Shown here piece after piece: positions 1 through 12,596 of a stretch of 64,000 bases of DNA (position 1 is its first letter; every line of letters starts with the position of its first letter). The translations under genes and the position numbers were made by a program. Source of the DNA: Scytalidium lignicola (Eukaryota > Ascomycota > Leotiomycetes); assembly GCA_002812745.2 (NCBI GenBank), contig NCSJ02000087.1:62001-126000 (forward strand). Reading direction: 5' to 3'. The notes beneath the pieces are model-generated. The model worked only from the letters and a program-made list of their open reading frames with translations, had not been told where the DNA came from and ran no database searches.

Positions 1-118
1 AGCCCTCAGTCAACGAATCGTCATCCAGGTCTGCAAGATCGGGGCCGCCATCCTCCTCGCCCTCATCCTCAACCCGTCTTCGACTTACAGCTAAGTCTCT
101 TCTGCGATGAGGTGCCAT
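1..118 (-). CDS. 5' end of a Barentsz/CASC3-like protein gene (truncated by window edge)
   Basis: An ATG on the minus strand at 118 opens a frame that runs off the left edge, giving 39 residues. The peptide begins MAPHRRRDLAVSRRR and continues into a very acidic stretch ending near DLDDDSLTEG. A basic start followed by an acidic patch is what I recall of fungal proteins annotated with the CASC3/Barentsz eIF4AIII-binding domain, where the same kind of leader precedes the conserved domain. The eIF4AIII-binding segment itself would lie outside the window, so the function (exon-junction complex, mRNA localisation) is inference. It could be another acidic nuclear protein with a similar leader. Confidence 0.5.
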   Translation of the reverse strand, partial: MAPHRRRDLAVSRRRVEDEGEEDGGPDLADLDDDSLTEG

Positions 119-988
119 TTTGAAGTGGTCGGTAGATTGTCGCGTGAAGTTCGACGGATCGGTGGACGAGAGTTGAGGATCGAAGGAGGAAGATTCCGTT
201 CACAGATCATGCAGGAGTGGCGTTGAGAACGGTTGTGTACCGCCTGCGGCAAAAAACGCAAACACGACGTTCTTGGTATCAGGTGACGTCGAAGTTCGTT
301 AATGGGGATACCTACACATCGGCCGGTAAACTGGAGAGAGGAGATCGTGCTTTTGAGATTTTGAATTGGAGGCTGAATATGGGATTCCCTAGACTGGCAC
401 CTTCTAACCCCAGGAATAATACGGTAGCGGCGTTGTCTATGACGCTAACCAGGCTAGACGAATTCTGGAAATTCTGGGGATAACCGCAATTGGAAATCAC
501 AGAGGTGATATTACAATTCACGGAACAAGAAAATATCACTATATGCCGCACGAAGATCAATTACAAGAACACAATTCTCATGTAGCGGCTAATATATGGG
601 TACCGAAGGGGATTTTAACCACCGTCAACAGCTAAAAATATCATCCTTTCTTCCATAGTGCGGATGTTGATTTCAAAGGCTGGATGCTCTTAATGTGCAA
701 CAAAGACATGGCCGTCGGACTTGATGCAATCAGCAATTTTCTTTCAGCATCCTTCGCTCCGAATCATGCCTGAGAATGCTTGATTAACTATTACCAACAT
801 CAGCTATAATTGATTAGATTGAGATGGCCAAAATCACGCTGGTATTATTAGACAGTTATCGCTTCTTGCAGCAAAGATGTATCATTCTTGGCAAACAGCT
901 AGCTAAAATTATAGGCAAAAGCAAACTCGGTTCTTAACAATACACCATTTCAATATCTTCATTTAGTCATTTCAATTCGTCCAATCGT
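119..988. other. intergenic region between Barentsz-like 5' end and protease 3' end
   Basis: This is upstream sequence of the minus-strand gene at the left edge plus the 3' flank of the aspartic protease. Short open frames occur on both strands near 217-560, but they overlap each other antisense and show no recognisable motif. I see no RNA gene or repeat. Confidence 0.5.
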
Positions 989-2416
989 CTAAGAAGGAGG
1001 CGCAGAGACATTCTGAGTTGGGTCATTTCTCTGAACCGCACCAAAGCGAGTGTTACCTTGGTCAAAGATCTATTCTACTGTTAGAACAAATTTCCAGCAT
1101 ATGTTTTTAAGAATGAAACTTACAGCATAGATACCCTTCAAGAAAGTGTCTCCAAGGATATCAAAGGTCATGGAGCCACGAGATTGGATGCCACCGTAGG
1201 TCATGTTGTTACCTGCATCTGCAAAACCGAGATCCTCCTTCTGAACAGCAAACTGCTTTCCACCAACAGCGAAGGTGACAACAGGGAACTGATCAACAGT
1301 CAAGTTGTTAGGGAAAACATAGCCTTGTTGAGACTGGTCATAAGTGGCACCTGGAATTGCTGCATAGATTTGCTCGCATACTGCATCAGAAACCAAGGCA
1401 AGAGTAGTTCCAGTGTCAGCAATAGCAGTGTTTCCAGATTGGTTGATAGTCTTTCCATTAACAGTGGCAGAAGCAGAGTCAAACATCCAGAAGCCCTGCG
1501 AGTTGTCGACAGGTGCCCAGGAAATCTGCTGACCAGAAGCAGTAACCGTATCCTGGTCGATGTAGCCAAATGTGTAGAAGCTCTCTCCTTTATCAGGATC
1601 ATTGGCATCACGCCAACTCCCTAGATATGCCGTGAAAAGCTCTGCGGTCTGTGGGATGTCGTCCTGTGTGATCATATTCTCAACAGGAGTTTGAACTGGT
1701 GTTGGTGTAACGGTGTTAATACTCCCCCAGGCTAGACCGAGAAGGCCGTCACCAGCACCCTGGATGAATTGGTCAGACATCTGTTTTGCAAGCTCGACAG
1801 CCTGATTCTTGATGGTAAGGCCACCAATTGTCACATTATCTGTGCCAACAGTGCCTGAGGCGGAGGATTGGTCACCGTACGAAATCGTCCAGCTTGATCC
1901 GCTCTGGTTTTTGAAAGTGGATGACTTGGAAGGGTTGAAGATGGTGTGTCCAGTGCCTTGAGATTGGACTGAAGAGGGAAGCTCCGTAGACCACACCTTG
2001 AGTTGAGGTTAGCTGAGTTGCGTAAATGATGCGTGAAGTTTAACAGGTGCACATACCCAAAGATCAGAGGAGCCGGTATCAAAGTCCAGCGTGAGTGTTT
2101 GAGCTGGAGTGCCAATCGAGACCGGGCAGAGATACTCCGAGTCATTCTGCTGGTCCTCTGCACCAACCTCACCAGATTGCCCAGTAGCAGGGTCCTTTTT
2201 GCCCACAACGTGATGGGTCTTCGATCTACCTCCATGACGCTTGAGACGTGCACGGCGATCTTCGGCAGTGACCTTATTCATAATGAAGTAAGGACCAGGC
2301 TTGGTGGGCTCGAAGCCCCATTTGTTCAAGAGGTAGACATATGATTTGAGTCCAGATCGTTTATACTTCGAATTGGCAACAATCTTAACCTTTTGCAACC
2401 CTTGCAAGGCAGACAT
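989..2416 (-). CDS. A1-family aspartic protease without visible signal peptide
   Basis: Three exons, 2416-2057, 1996-1124 and 1069-989, give 437 residues. Introns are 1997-2056 (GTATGT...CAAG) and 1070-1123 (GTAAGT...ATAG). The protein has both pepsin-family catalytic motifs, DTGSS at about 113-117 and DTGTT at about 314-318, the flap tyrosine in WTISYGD, and a C-terminal ILGDTFL block typical of aspergillopepsin/penicillopepsin-like enzymes. The first intron falls right after the first catalytic motif. Unlike secreted relatives, the start [10 protein letters not shown] is not hydrophobic, and I find no in-frame upstream ATG that would add a signal peptide. A lysine-rich, propeptide-like stretch (about 48-75) precedes the mature fold. 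Either the enzyme is intracellular or leaderless, or an upstream coding exon was missed. The family call is firm; location and substrate are not. Confidence 0.9.
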
Positions 2417-4133
2417 GATGAATCAAAGTATTGGGGAATATGAATGTAGGATAGATAGAACAGAGTGAATTGAAGAGTATTGATTACTTGGTACCAGCTT
2501 TGGTTATGCTTTAATAAATTTAGAAGGAAGGCAGTTTGAGTAGAATTAAGGAAGGGGGGGTCAAGTGGTTCTTTTATGTTGAAACAGAACTGGTGGAGGG
2601 GAGCGAAGGTCAGGTTTGATAGCTGCTGAATGATGTATGACCTAGCTTGCATTAAAGCTACGATCCAGCTCCTCCTCGACTAGCTTCGCAGTAAGCTTCC
2701 TGGGGTGGTGTCATGTTGCAAGTCTTCCTTCTGCAGATGAACGTGCGATTGGCAGCGGCTCTTGGGTTAAGCTCCAGGGCGGCATTGCTTAGGACGACTG
2801 GTCCCTCGTTGGCGCACCGCCCCGGGGCAACCGTACCTAGGACAATGGCGAAACGGCTAGGATTCAGGGTCCCGCGTGTCCAATATAGGTACGGCGTCAT
2901 GGTTATGATTCTAACTAGGAGTTGGCCTTCGACCAGGTACAGTACCTTCGAGGTCAGTCAGCTGTTCTGTTGCAACGCTGATGACAGCAGATCAACTAGA
3001 CAGTACTGCAACTGTGCAGAGATAAAGGAACAGAGGGAAAAAAGATAACAGTCAATATGAGACACAACGATCACGCGAATGCGAATCGCACCTCAGGTCC
3101 GTTAATCTGCGATTCATGAACATAGGCCTACCTTGTCGTGCTTGATTGACCTGCGTGTGGAGAGCTGAACAACTACTACAGTACTGTTTGTCCCTGTTTA
3201 TCCGTCCACCGTTGCATCCACTCTGCAATGCGCATCATTCGTTGCTTGTTAGCATATTATACAGTAGGAAAGAGGATTCCAGCATGGCCGAGAGGGGTTT
3301 CACTCATCCCTGCGCGGGGCAAGCGCAGTATCAAACGTTTTCGGAGGACGGAAGTTCCTTATCAGAGTGCATATTAACGTATTACGGTACTCTTCTAATG
3401 TACCTACCAGGCGAGGCAAGGATAAGAGAGACATGCCCGGCCGGGCGCTAAGACACGGCCCCGAAACGGAAGGTGCAATCTACGTCATCTCCCTCCCATG
3501 TATTTGAAACGAAGGCGACCAGATGCCAGGCGCCAGGGACATCAAGAAACATGCTCTCTCCCATCAAACTCCTCACAGCAACCAATAGACAAGAGAGCTG
3601 TGCATGGAGACGTAGCATGCATCGAATCACCTTAACAGGCGCGTCTTATATGTGGAAAAAGCTTGTATTGCTTGTATATTGTGCATCAAAACAAGAAAAG
3701 TAGCGAGGCCATCCTCAACTGCATCAACTCCAGACCCTGATCGACTTAATCCAGAGTGCCACAATTTGCGGCATGCAAGGCTTCTCGCCTCTCCCGCAGC
3801 TTCGGCAATTAGATAATTGATGGGTCTTGGCTGTGTTTTGATCTCTGATCCGTCATCCAGGCGTTGATCACTTGTTATTCCTTATAGTTAATAGAGCAGT
3901 GCCTCTTAAGATGACCAAACACACACCAAATCAAACTTCAAGAGTCTTAAATATCTCGCCTAGTTCGTTTACGATAGGATGTCAACTTTAAAATGACGTT
4001 GGCTTAATGCTATATTTAAAAAGATGTGCATAGTATCGGGCAAATATTGTGTTAGGATGTATACAGGTTGGTCTGCAACTGGAACATGAGTTTGTATGTG
4101 ATTTACAAAAGAGCCAAAATACATATTGGACTA
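2417..4133. other. intergenic region upstream of the protease gene
   Basis: About 1.7 kb of ordinary base composition between the protease start and the 3' end of the lyase-like gene. Open frames of 60-111 codons occur on both strands but overlap antisense, lack family motifs and have no credible splice continuation. It presumably contains the protease promoter. I see no repeat or RNA gene. Confidence 0.5.
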
Positions 4134-5069
4134 TTACAGCTTCACCTTCCCCCAAACTAGTCCCCTAACAGCATTACTAATCCAAATCTCTTCTCCATCC
4201 ACCAAAGAATCAACCTTAACCACCTCCTCCACGCAAAGCCTGTCACTGGGTTAACAGAGGCTTATTAGAAGAGTATTGGATGGGGGTATTTACCCCTTTT
4301 CAAGTAACCACCTCCTAACGACTCCTATCTGACCACCGCTAGAAGTAGGCGGAGTAACCCATTTCCCATTTCGCCAGAAGAATACAGTAGTAATACTACC
4401 CTCCATAATAGCGTCATCTTTGTCACTGATCATCAGGACCTCCTTCGTCTCAGCAAGATTTTCGATTCCTGCTCGTTTCCGAGATTCCGAGTACATGCTC
4501 CTCCTTGTAGTCTTGTAGTTCGTAAATGATGACGGCGATGTTTTCCCCATATCTGCCACTACTGACCAAGCCTCTCCTTTGCGTGGTTCACCTGGAATGC
4601 TGTCGCCAGGTCCCATGGTTAGAACGCCGCCAGTTAAGGGTGATACTTTCACGCTTGAGAAGGATGACTGTGGCGGAGGTATCCGTAATGGAAATAAATT
4701 CTCCAATGGAACTGGTAGGGTTGGGGATGTCTCAACTGCAATCTTACCATCATGGTAAAGTACTATTCTAATACGAAGAGGTGTCGTGGATTGAACGTCA
4801 ACATTCCCTTCGAGTGCCTTGAGTACATATAAGAGCCCATCATCTCCTTGGATTTTAGATACTGCGTCTTTCCATGCGAAATGCTCTGCTGTTTGGAGTA
4901 GACGATCTCGATGGTATGGCAACATGTAAAATGGACTTGAGGATATACCTGCTCTTTCACACACCTCTTTATTTGGTATGCTTTGTAGCAGTGATGGATC
5001 ATAACGGAGCGAGCTGATAAGCATAAAATCCGGATCCATCTTGAAGAGACAGATGTGGCTGCCAGACAA
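4134..5069 (-). CDS. ABZ2: class IV PLP enzyme, aminodeoxychorismate lyase-like (ABZ2 type)
   Basis: Two exons, 5069-4294 and 4245-4134, joined across a 48-nt intron (GTAAAT...CCCAG), give 295 residues. The sequence fits class IV PLP enzymes, in particular fungal 4-amino-4-deoxychorismate lyase, which releases pyruvate to make p-aminobenzoate for folate. Visible landmarks are an early SSLRYDPSL segment, the YMLPYHRDRL block (about 48-57), a candidate PLP lysine in NYKTTRR (K186), and EGSITTVFFWRNGKW (E223 onward), where the glutamate normally contacts the PLP ring nitrogen region. The last exon supplies the conserved tail with ISNAVRGLVWGKV. The start at 5069 could also be M11. A branched-chain or D-amino-acid aminotransferase is the main alternative, but the short length and YMLPYHRDR block favour the lyase. 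Confidence 0.75.
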
Positions 5070-7714
5070 CGCCAGTTGATCAAATCAGAAGGTCAAGAGT
5101 CTATTTATAGCTTTGTTAAACCAAGGAGTTTCGTATTACGCCGTTACCATTAAGAATTTTAAAAACCGCCAAACCAGAGAAAACAAGAAATTGGGAGACT
5201 TACAGAAAGATATTATCTTCAGAACAGTTGTTGGAGATTTTTTAGGTGGGAATTGGCTTGTAGGAGAGACTGAGTGTCGGGTATCTATTCCTAATTTCTT
5301 GGTTGTTAGCTCGTTTAATAGCCGGTATAATGTAGCGTCGAGAGGAAGAACAAACTGCCTTGATTGTGCATCTTTCTTTTCACTTAGAGCAGTGTTAGAG
5401 TTTGCGGGGTAACTAAAGTCAATATTATTTACTATCTTAAAATCTAGGACTACTCTATTGGCGAATTGATTTTGTGATGTCCTATTTGCTTTTAGAAACT
5501 AGAATAGGTAAAGGCCAACAGAGTAGTTAGGTTTAATTTAGCTGCGAAGCTGGTTTAGAAAGCAATATAAGGAAATAAAAGCGTGGAGGGCTACGATTCT
5601 AGTTAAGAACAAGAACATTATTTATATGAACTACAATTTCGATTTTCTGTAAAAAATTAATATTCTATAGCTTTATAAATCTATAATATTATAGTTTGAT
5701 TTGTAATGACATTAAGTTAGGATAAAGAAATAACATAAGTAATCACCAAGACGCTTCAGTGGATGATGTTTCGATGCCAAGAACGCGCCATTTTAGATGT
5801 ACGTTCAGCACGTAGAACAAATAAGCCATCGATGAGAGTGTATTAGCTGGCATACGGAGTTAAGCCTCTTACATTTTAAAGCAAGTCTTCAAGTCATTAA
5901 GTCCTAAATGATTGAAGAGATGCACCTAGAAGGATTAAAGCATCGGGATAATTACCTTTGAAAACGAGAGAGTGTGCTAAATTCCTAATACTATAATGTA
6001 TTAGAATTCTAATGCTCCTTAAATGGATATACCATTCCCTATATCAACCATGAAACTAAGTTAAACCTTGAGTTCAAGAAAGGTTTGGTAGAAGTTAGTG
6101 GATGCCGTCAGTAGACCGCAGGAGGATTATGCAAGTCACTATGAAGGTGCCAACAGGTCTGTACTCCAAAAATAAATAGACGGATTGTGAGCTATCAACA
6201 CAGTAGCATATTATGCTGAATATACTACATGGGTATGGATGATTATAAGTCAGTCGTGAGCAGCTCCCTAGATTAATAATTTGGAGGTCTTTGCACTGGT
6301 CAATACTTAATGACTGAGAGATACTGACGGCCTAGAAAACAAAGTGTTCGAGCGGAGTTCTATAGAGTTCATAGTTAACTTGTCAATTTTATCATCGACG
6401 CTTTGGTAGGTGCATAATCAGAGGGAGAAAAATGATAGCTCCTTGTAAAATACTCCGAGTAAAAGCAGCTCAGCTCCGTTGGTTGATTCCAGTAAAATAT
6501 TCTCTTTAGCTACATTGCAATCATGCGGCACTTGTGACACCTAGAGGATGGCAGAATCTTTACCGCGAGCTTCAGGTCTTTCTAAGAACGAGGGCGTGTA
6601 TATTGAAAGGCTAAAGTATACCTTGCGAATCAAAAATATAAAGAAAATCATTATTTGTTGTGATATCCTATGTGCCACCTTAGGCACCACATCGCTTATT
6701 GCACGTGACTTCCACTTTAGGTAGTTCCATTAGTTAGCTCTTCTACTCGTACGTAGTTATTACCGTACACCACCATAATATATTTGAGTAACCCCGATTA
6801 CGCAACCTCTTGCTGTGCTTAATTCAACATTATTTAAACGAAGGAATTCATTATAAATACCAATATTTTGAGAAGTGTCTCAGCCTGCAGTACTTTTCTG
6901 CGCCTTAGCCGTAAAACCCTTGCTCATTTAGTGGGAATGCTGCCAAGTAAAACCTAAGAGAAACCTCAAGCATTTTGAAGCGAGTTTAGATCTCTGGAAA
7001 CATTTAGAGTAAACAAACTTGGAAGAATTTTGAGGATTGATGGATAAATTAAAGTTAGATCATCTCAAATTTATTAACGAAAACGCTACAATGAGGGACT
7101 CCTATGCTGAATTAAAAGTTGTATTAGGTTGAGTGTGTGGAGAGCTGATATTGTTAGCGCTCTCGAACTTGGGAACAGGAATAGGAATGGTCCAAGGAAA
7201 AAAGTTTGTGGATTTAACTAATTAATGTTGCTGGCATCTCCTCTCTCTCGCTTTTAAGGTTGCAATTATCTTTTGAAAGCCTAGACTAGATCGAAAAGAG
7301 CCGGAAATAATTTATATAACCTCCGGGATTAGAACATGCATCTAATAATTATGAATCCGCGTGCGGCTTCATTTTCTCTAGTGTTGTCAAATATAATAAA
7401 TAAGGCCACCTCAAACTGAACTCGAGTAATAGATAAAGTGGTGTGACAGGCAATTAAAGCCAAAAATTACGAGAGCGAATGTTGATCAGGGTGTTAGGAT
7501 GACATAACGTGACTTACTGTAATTTGTCAAGCTTTGCCGAATGTGACAAGGGAGGTACGAATGCTGTATCGCGAATCTTTTTCCAGGAGACCGCCTTTAC
7601 TCTGCACTCATCAACGACCTTCCTAATTCTGTTGCATTGACCTGTTAACCTCTTCATTGAGTCGTATTTCTTGTATTTCTATTCATTGTTCCTTCTCAGT
7701 GTACCAATCCCCTA
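5070..7714. other. AT-rich gene-free island upstream of TOM70
   Basis: About 2.6 kb with visibly lower GC than the flanking genes, stop codons in all frames and no conserved protein motif. The only frame of note (99 codons from 5113, plus strand) is composed of low-complexity residues. The distal part near 7500-7714 presumably carries the TOM70 promoter. I found no terminal repeats or tandem arrays by eye. The composition is compatible with an old RIP-mutated repeat. Confidence 0.5.
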
Positions 7715-9761
7715 ATGTCAACGCCGAGTACAATGCCTCCAGGGAAGGCAGTCCCAGAGTTCGCGTCATCAACACCACATTCATCCGTTTGGGATCGGAT
7801 ATCTAAGTGGGCATCCGAAAACAAGGCGGTTGTATATACGATTGCTGGTGTGGCAATAGTCGTTACTGGTGCTGGTGTCGCATATTATCTTACCGATTCA
7901 GTATGTAATGAATCGGAGCTCAAATCCAGGTCGTGAGGCCATTGCAGAACTGACAGATAACTCCACAGAAAATTACTACAGTTGGCCGGGATGATTCATC
8001 AAAGAAGTCAAGTAAGGAAAAGAGACGACGGAAGAAGGATGAAGAAAAGAAGGCCAGTGATCCGGAGAAAGCAGCAAAAGCTTCCGAGCCCAAGCCTAAG
8101 ACACCGATCGTAGAGAGTGCGGATGAGCTACCTGAAGTTGATGAGTCTACAGTTGGGAACCTTTCAGAACAAGAACGAAAGGAATATGCTGCGAAGCTGA
8201 AGGCGGCTGGTAATACGGCTTATGGGAGCAAGGACTACAACAGAGCTATCGAACTCTATGGCAAGGCAATCATCTGCAAACCGGATCCAATTTTCTACTC
8301 CAATCGTGCTGCATGCTACAACGCTCTAGGTGAATTCGAAAAGGTTATTGAGGATACGACCGCCGCTATTAACCTCGATAACGAATACGTAAAAGCTTTG
8401 AACCGAAGAGCTAGTGCATATGAACATCTTGAGAAATTCAGCGAAGCTCTTCTTGATTTCACGGCAAGCTGTATAATTGATGGTTTCCGCAATGAGGCTA
8501 GTGCACAAGCTGTTGAGAGACTGCTTAAGAAGGTGGCGGAGGCAAAGGGGAAGGCTATCCTCGAGACCAAGGCTAAACGTCTTCCTAGCCCAACTTTTGT
8601 TACGAACTACCTCCAGAGTTTCCGCGCGCGACCTCGGCCTACAGGCCTAGAAGAAAACATTGAGTTCTCAGAAGACTCTGGAAAAGGACAGCTACAATTT
8701 GGTCTCAGTGCTATGGAACAGAAGACCGGTGATGGATATGAAGAAGCTGCTGCTGCATTTGATAAGGCTTTGGAATTGGGTGATCTGGGCACATATGAAG
8801 CGTTTGCCTACAACATGCGTGGAACTTTCAGATATCTTAGAGGCGAGAATTTGGAGGCTTTAAGTGACCTGACAAAAAGCGTTGACTTGGACCCATCGTT
8901 AACGCAGAGTTTCATCAAGCGTGCAAGCATGCACCTAGAGCTTGGTAGGTCCCTCTATTATTTCATATAATAATTTTATTTAATGTCATATAGGAAACAA
9001 GGATGCTGCTGCCGATGACTTCGAAAAAGCAACGGAGCAGAATAAGGATGATCCCGATATCTACTATCACCGAGCACAACTTCATTTTATCTTAGGCGAG
9101 TTTGCTGAAGCTGCAAAAGACTACCAGAAGTCAATCGATCTGGACCCTGAATTCATTTTCTCGCATATTCAACTTGGTGTGACACAATATAAGATGGGAT
9201 CTATTGCTTCATCTATGGCAACATTCAGACGATGCATCAAGAATTTTGATAAGGTGCCTGATGTCTATAACTACTACGGAGAACTCTTGTTGGATCAGCA
9301 GAAGTATCAGGAAGCAATCGAGAAATTCGATACAGCAGTTGAGATGGAGAAGCAGACAAAGCCTTTAGGCATGAATGTGCTACCTTTGATTAACAAAGCA
9401 TTGGCCCTTTTCCAATGGAAGCAGGACTTTGCAGAGGCAGAGAAGCTCTGCGAAAAAGCCCTTATCAGTAGGTTTCCCTCTCCAGCTACAACTGTGTCTT
9501 ATTAATTCATATGTAGTCGATCCCGAATGTGATATTGCTGTTGCAACAATGGCACAATTATTACTCCAGCAAGGAAAAGTGACCGAGGCTCTAAAATACT
9601 TTGAGAGAGCTGCAGAGCTTTCTCGAACCGAAGGGGAGATTGTTAATGCTCTCTCCTATGCTGAAGCTACACGGACTCAACTAGAAGTCCAGGAGAAGTA
9701 TCCTCAGCTTGCAAACAGATTGCAAGGAATGGGTGGAGGGTTCGGTGCTGGAGCGCGGTAA
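7715..9761 (+). CDS. TOM70: TOM70 mitochondrial outer-membrane import receptor
   Basis: Four exons (7715-7900, 7969-8944, 8994-9467, 9517-9761) encode 626 residues, the usual length for Tom70. Residues about 38-61 form a single membrane anchor ([13 protein letters not shown]...YYL) followed by a highly charged Lys/Glu linker, as expected for an N-terminally anchored receptor facing the cytosol. From about 133 a TPR clamp begins ([20 protein letters not shown]), which in the family binds Hsp70/Hsp90 carrying preproteins; further TPR units fill the C-terminal half. The protein ends in a short Gly-rich tail. All introns are 49-68 nt with GT-AG ends and the frame is continuous. The gene stands alone, with a long gap on both sides. 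Confidence 0.95.
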
Positions 9762-10527
9762 GGGGGTGATTTCAACGGGTTATGGTAATGCGGGATGAAG
9801 GTCCGAATAGTTAGGAAGGTGGATGTGAGATTTCGTACCACTGGCAGTTTATGGCATGGTAAAGGTACTCTGGTTAACGAGAGCCATCATCAAATATACT
9901 TGTAACTAATACTCCTCTTTCCACTCAAAAAGAGTGTGTATAGTAAAATGACAGAAGTTTTTGTTTTTTTAACACTCTTCCTGCTAAGAAGTTCAAGGTA
10001 TCCCCCACGGTTAGTCAAGTTGCTTTGGGCCTAGGTGGTTGCTAACCTTCGACTATGCCGCGGGATATGGAGACTCACAAACGTATTCTCCATTGCATGG
10101 TGACAACGTGGACGACCAAATACCACATCGTTTCTCACTAGCGACGTCACATCATAGGTATCCGCAATCATACAAGTTGTTACCGCTCACCAGCGAAATA
10201 ATGCCTAGCTCAGGCTCAAAGCCAACACAAATTCTCATTTTAATCCTTCACAGCCGCCACCAACAATATATAAGAATAACAATAGAGGGCCGTCAACGGA
10301 TACACGTAACAATAAGGCCAACATTGTACGACCCGCGGCGGCTAGCAGTAGACGCCTCGTGGTCGCGTTTCATTTTCAAGTAGACCTAGTTGTGAGCTCG
10401 TAGCCATCTTATTGTTGGCTGCAGGAATTCACAGCCCGAAAACGCTTATCTGTAGGAAAGTGTTCAATTGGTCATCTGCTTTTGACGCCCTCCAATAATA
10501 TACAGAACAACCTTCGCGATCTGTATA

Positions 10528-10662
10528 CTGTGGTGTTGGGATAAATAATTCACCCCCTAGTAAGTGGCAAAGCCCAGATTCTAGCCATGTTATTGGTCAG
10601 GACCCCATCTAGCGAGACGGATAGACTTGCTAGGGGGTGAATTATTTATCCAAACACCACAG
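10528..10662. mobile_element. 135-bp MITE with 33-bp inverted repeats and TA target duplication
   Basis: The two ends, 10528-10560 and 10630-10662, are inverted copies of each other with one mismatch in 33 positions; each begins CTGTGGTGTT and ends at CACCCCCTAG. Both sides are flanked by TA (10526-10527 and 10663-10664), the target duplication of Tc1/mariner-superfamily elements. The 69-bp core has no coding potential. This is a classic miniature inverted-repeat element mobilised in trans. Its ends do not resemble those of the pogo-like relic near 61.6-63.95 kb, so a different transposase family would be needed. Confidence 0.85.
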
Positions 10663-11665
10663 TAGACGCTGCCGCGCCGCGGCCGGGCAGAATCCGCAAG
10701 GCACAGCACATCAAATTTATGTACTCACATACACAACTTGAATTATTAAGCTTGACCTAATTGCATGTCTAGACATCGAGCGATTTTATTCTGTTAGATT
10801 CTAGGTCTAGATCTCAAGAATGGAAAGTGTCAGAAAACTGGTGTAAAATAATGTTCTGCGGATGTAATAACTCTGACCACCTCCAAAAATCTCCCAATCC
10901 AATTAGTGGATCAGAATGATTCTAGGTTAAAAGATCCAAATACAGCATCAAAATGGCCTATAATTAGCCCAGTGGATTAGTCCGTAAGGCAGGTGCGCAC
11001 AAGCCACATCTACCTACTGTTAAAGAAGGTTACTTAGTGACAAGGGTGTGCACGGCCCCCATAGTGCTGCCGCTTGCGCACTCGCTGAGTCGTTACCACC
11101 AACTACAGCACGAAGCAACCGAGTACGGACTCAATTGAATTTTGCTCAGGTTCCATTTTAGGAAGTAAGAAATCGTCCGAGTCCGATGAGATATCACCTG
11201 AAACAGTTACTGCTCTATCATACAGTAGTAATCATGTACGAGGCGGGAGGGTCTGTCTCCAGGTAACGGAAAAACAAAGACGGGATTCAACTTTAGACAC
11301 TCGGACAGCAGATCCTCCGCTTGCTCTCGGACATATGACAAGTAAGCATCCCGAGAATTCGAAACAAAACTAAACAAAACCGTCAAAGAAACATGATCTG
11401 AGCTCAAGGGTTGCGAATGCCAAAGGCACTAAGAGCGTACCGAAGAGTCTGCCGAGTATCGTCAATGGAACGAACGCGATATGATCGTCGAAACAAAGAT
11501 TGGAATCATAATTGAAGAACCTAGTCGTAAGTCAGAGCTTCTGTTCTGTTCTGTTCTACGAAGAAGGATACGATCATGGTCTGAGTTCATTTAAAATTTT
11601 GTCATCCACAATTTGCCGACGATGTAAGGATAATTGCTCCGTAAGATCCGTCCTAACGGAATGGA

Positions 11666-11680
11666 TACAGTACAGTACAG
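11666..11680. repeat. three tandem TACAG units
   Basis: Three direct copies of TACAG sit in an open intergenic stretch; a similar run (TACAGTACAGTA) is at 12433-12444. The self-complementary core GTAC recurs at several intergenic spots in this window. Confidence 0.6.
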
Positions 11681-12596
11681 TCAGCGCGATCTGTCTCAAT
11701 TACTGGAGCGAGGTACTGTAAAACAACCCCAACTTCGACCCTTGTGGCACTCTTAGAGACAGAGCGCGGTCAGGGCGTTCGCAACTTCGCAGTAGTCGTC
11801 GCGAGTAGAAAGACCTGTGCCGTACGGGTACAGAAGGGCAAAAGCACATCAGAGAGCTCCATTTGGTGCCGACGGGGAAACAAAAGAACATCAATGAGGG
11901 GGCTAGCACAACGGTTGCGGTGTGGTCGAGCCGTGTCTGCTCTGGTGTTGCACGAGGTTCCTGCACCGTCTGGGATCCGGCAGAGGTGGAGATGAACGGG
12001 ATCAATGTTTGTGTGCGGCGTGGAAGTCTTCTGCCGCGAGGCTATGGGGAACTGGTATTCCGAGACCTCTCACGTCTTTTCCTCCTTTCCATACGAATTC
12101 TATACCAAACATGGCAACATCTTTGTCATGTCCCATTTAGGAAACTTTGTTTTGTCAAGCGCTACTTCTACTTTGCTGACCTCGTGGGTCCTGGCAGGTA
12201 GTCGGTACGGAAGTTCTTGGTCCCGGTGCGCGTGCGGCGTTGGCGTGGTGGCTGGAGCTTTTTCGCCTTCTGGGCCTATCGCGCCAACACGTCAACGCCT
12301 CCGGCCCGCTTAATATGCCAGCCCCTGCCGCCCAGGTTCTGAAATTAGCAGCAAATATTGACATGCGCGTGTGTTTTAGTACGGCACTGTACATTCGTAC
12401 CCTTCTTTTGTCCCGCAGCCAGCAAAGAAGAGTACAGTACAGTAAGAGCCTTGCTGGCCTCGCCTTGTTAGACCCTGGGCAGACTCGAAAGGATCGATGC
12501 CTTTAGCTTTTAGACCCCGTAAGCGCAGGGGGTCCTTGTTGGCAGTGTCCCTTGGACTTGCAGAACCAACATGGGGACTACTACCTCACAAGTGAG

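Noticed and set aside
217..560. overlapping plus and minus frames of 82-88 codons
   Set aside because: Antisense to each other, low complexity, no motif; sits in the promoter of the gene at the left edge.
2713..3048. 111-codon plus-strand frame
   Set aside because: No recognised domain, Cys/Arg-rich random-looking translation, overlapped by minus-strand frames.
10039..10383. 114-codon plus-strand frame
   Set aside because: No motif, no homologous-looking block, unusual composition; treated as chance.
11700..12513. cluster of overlapping frames of 70-112 codons on both strands
   Set aside because: Frames overlap in several phases, share no family motif and have no coherent splicing; more likely GC-richer noncoding DNA.
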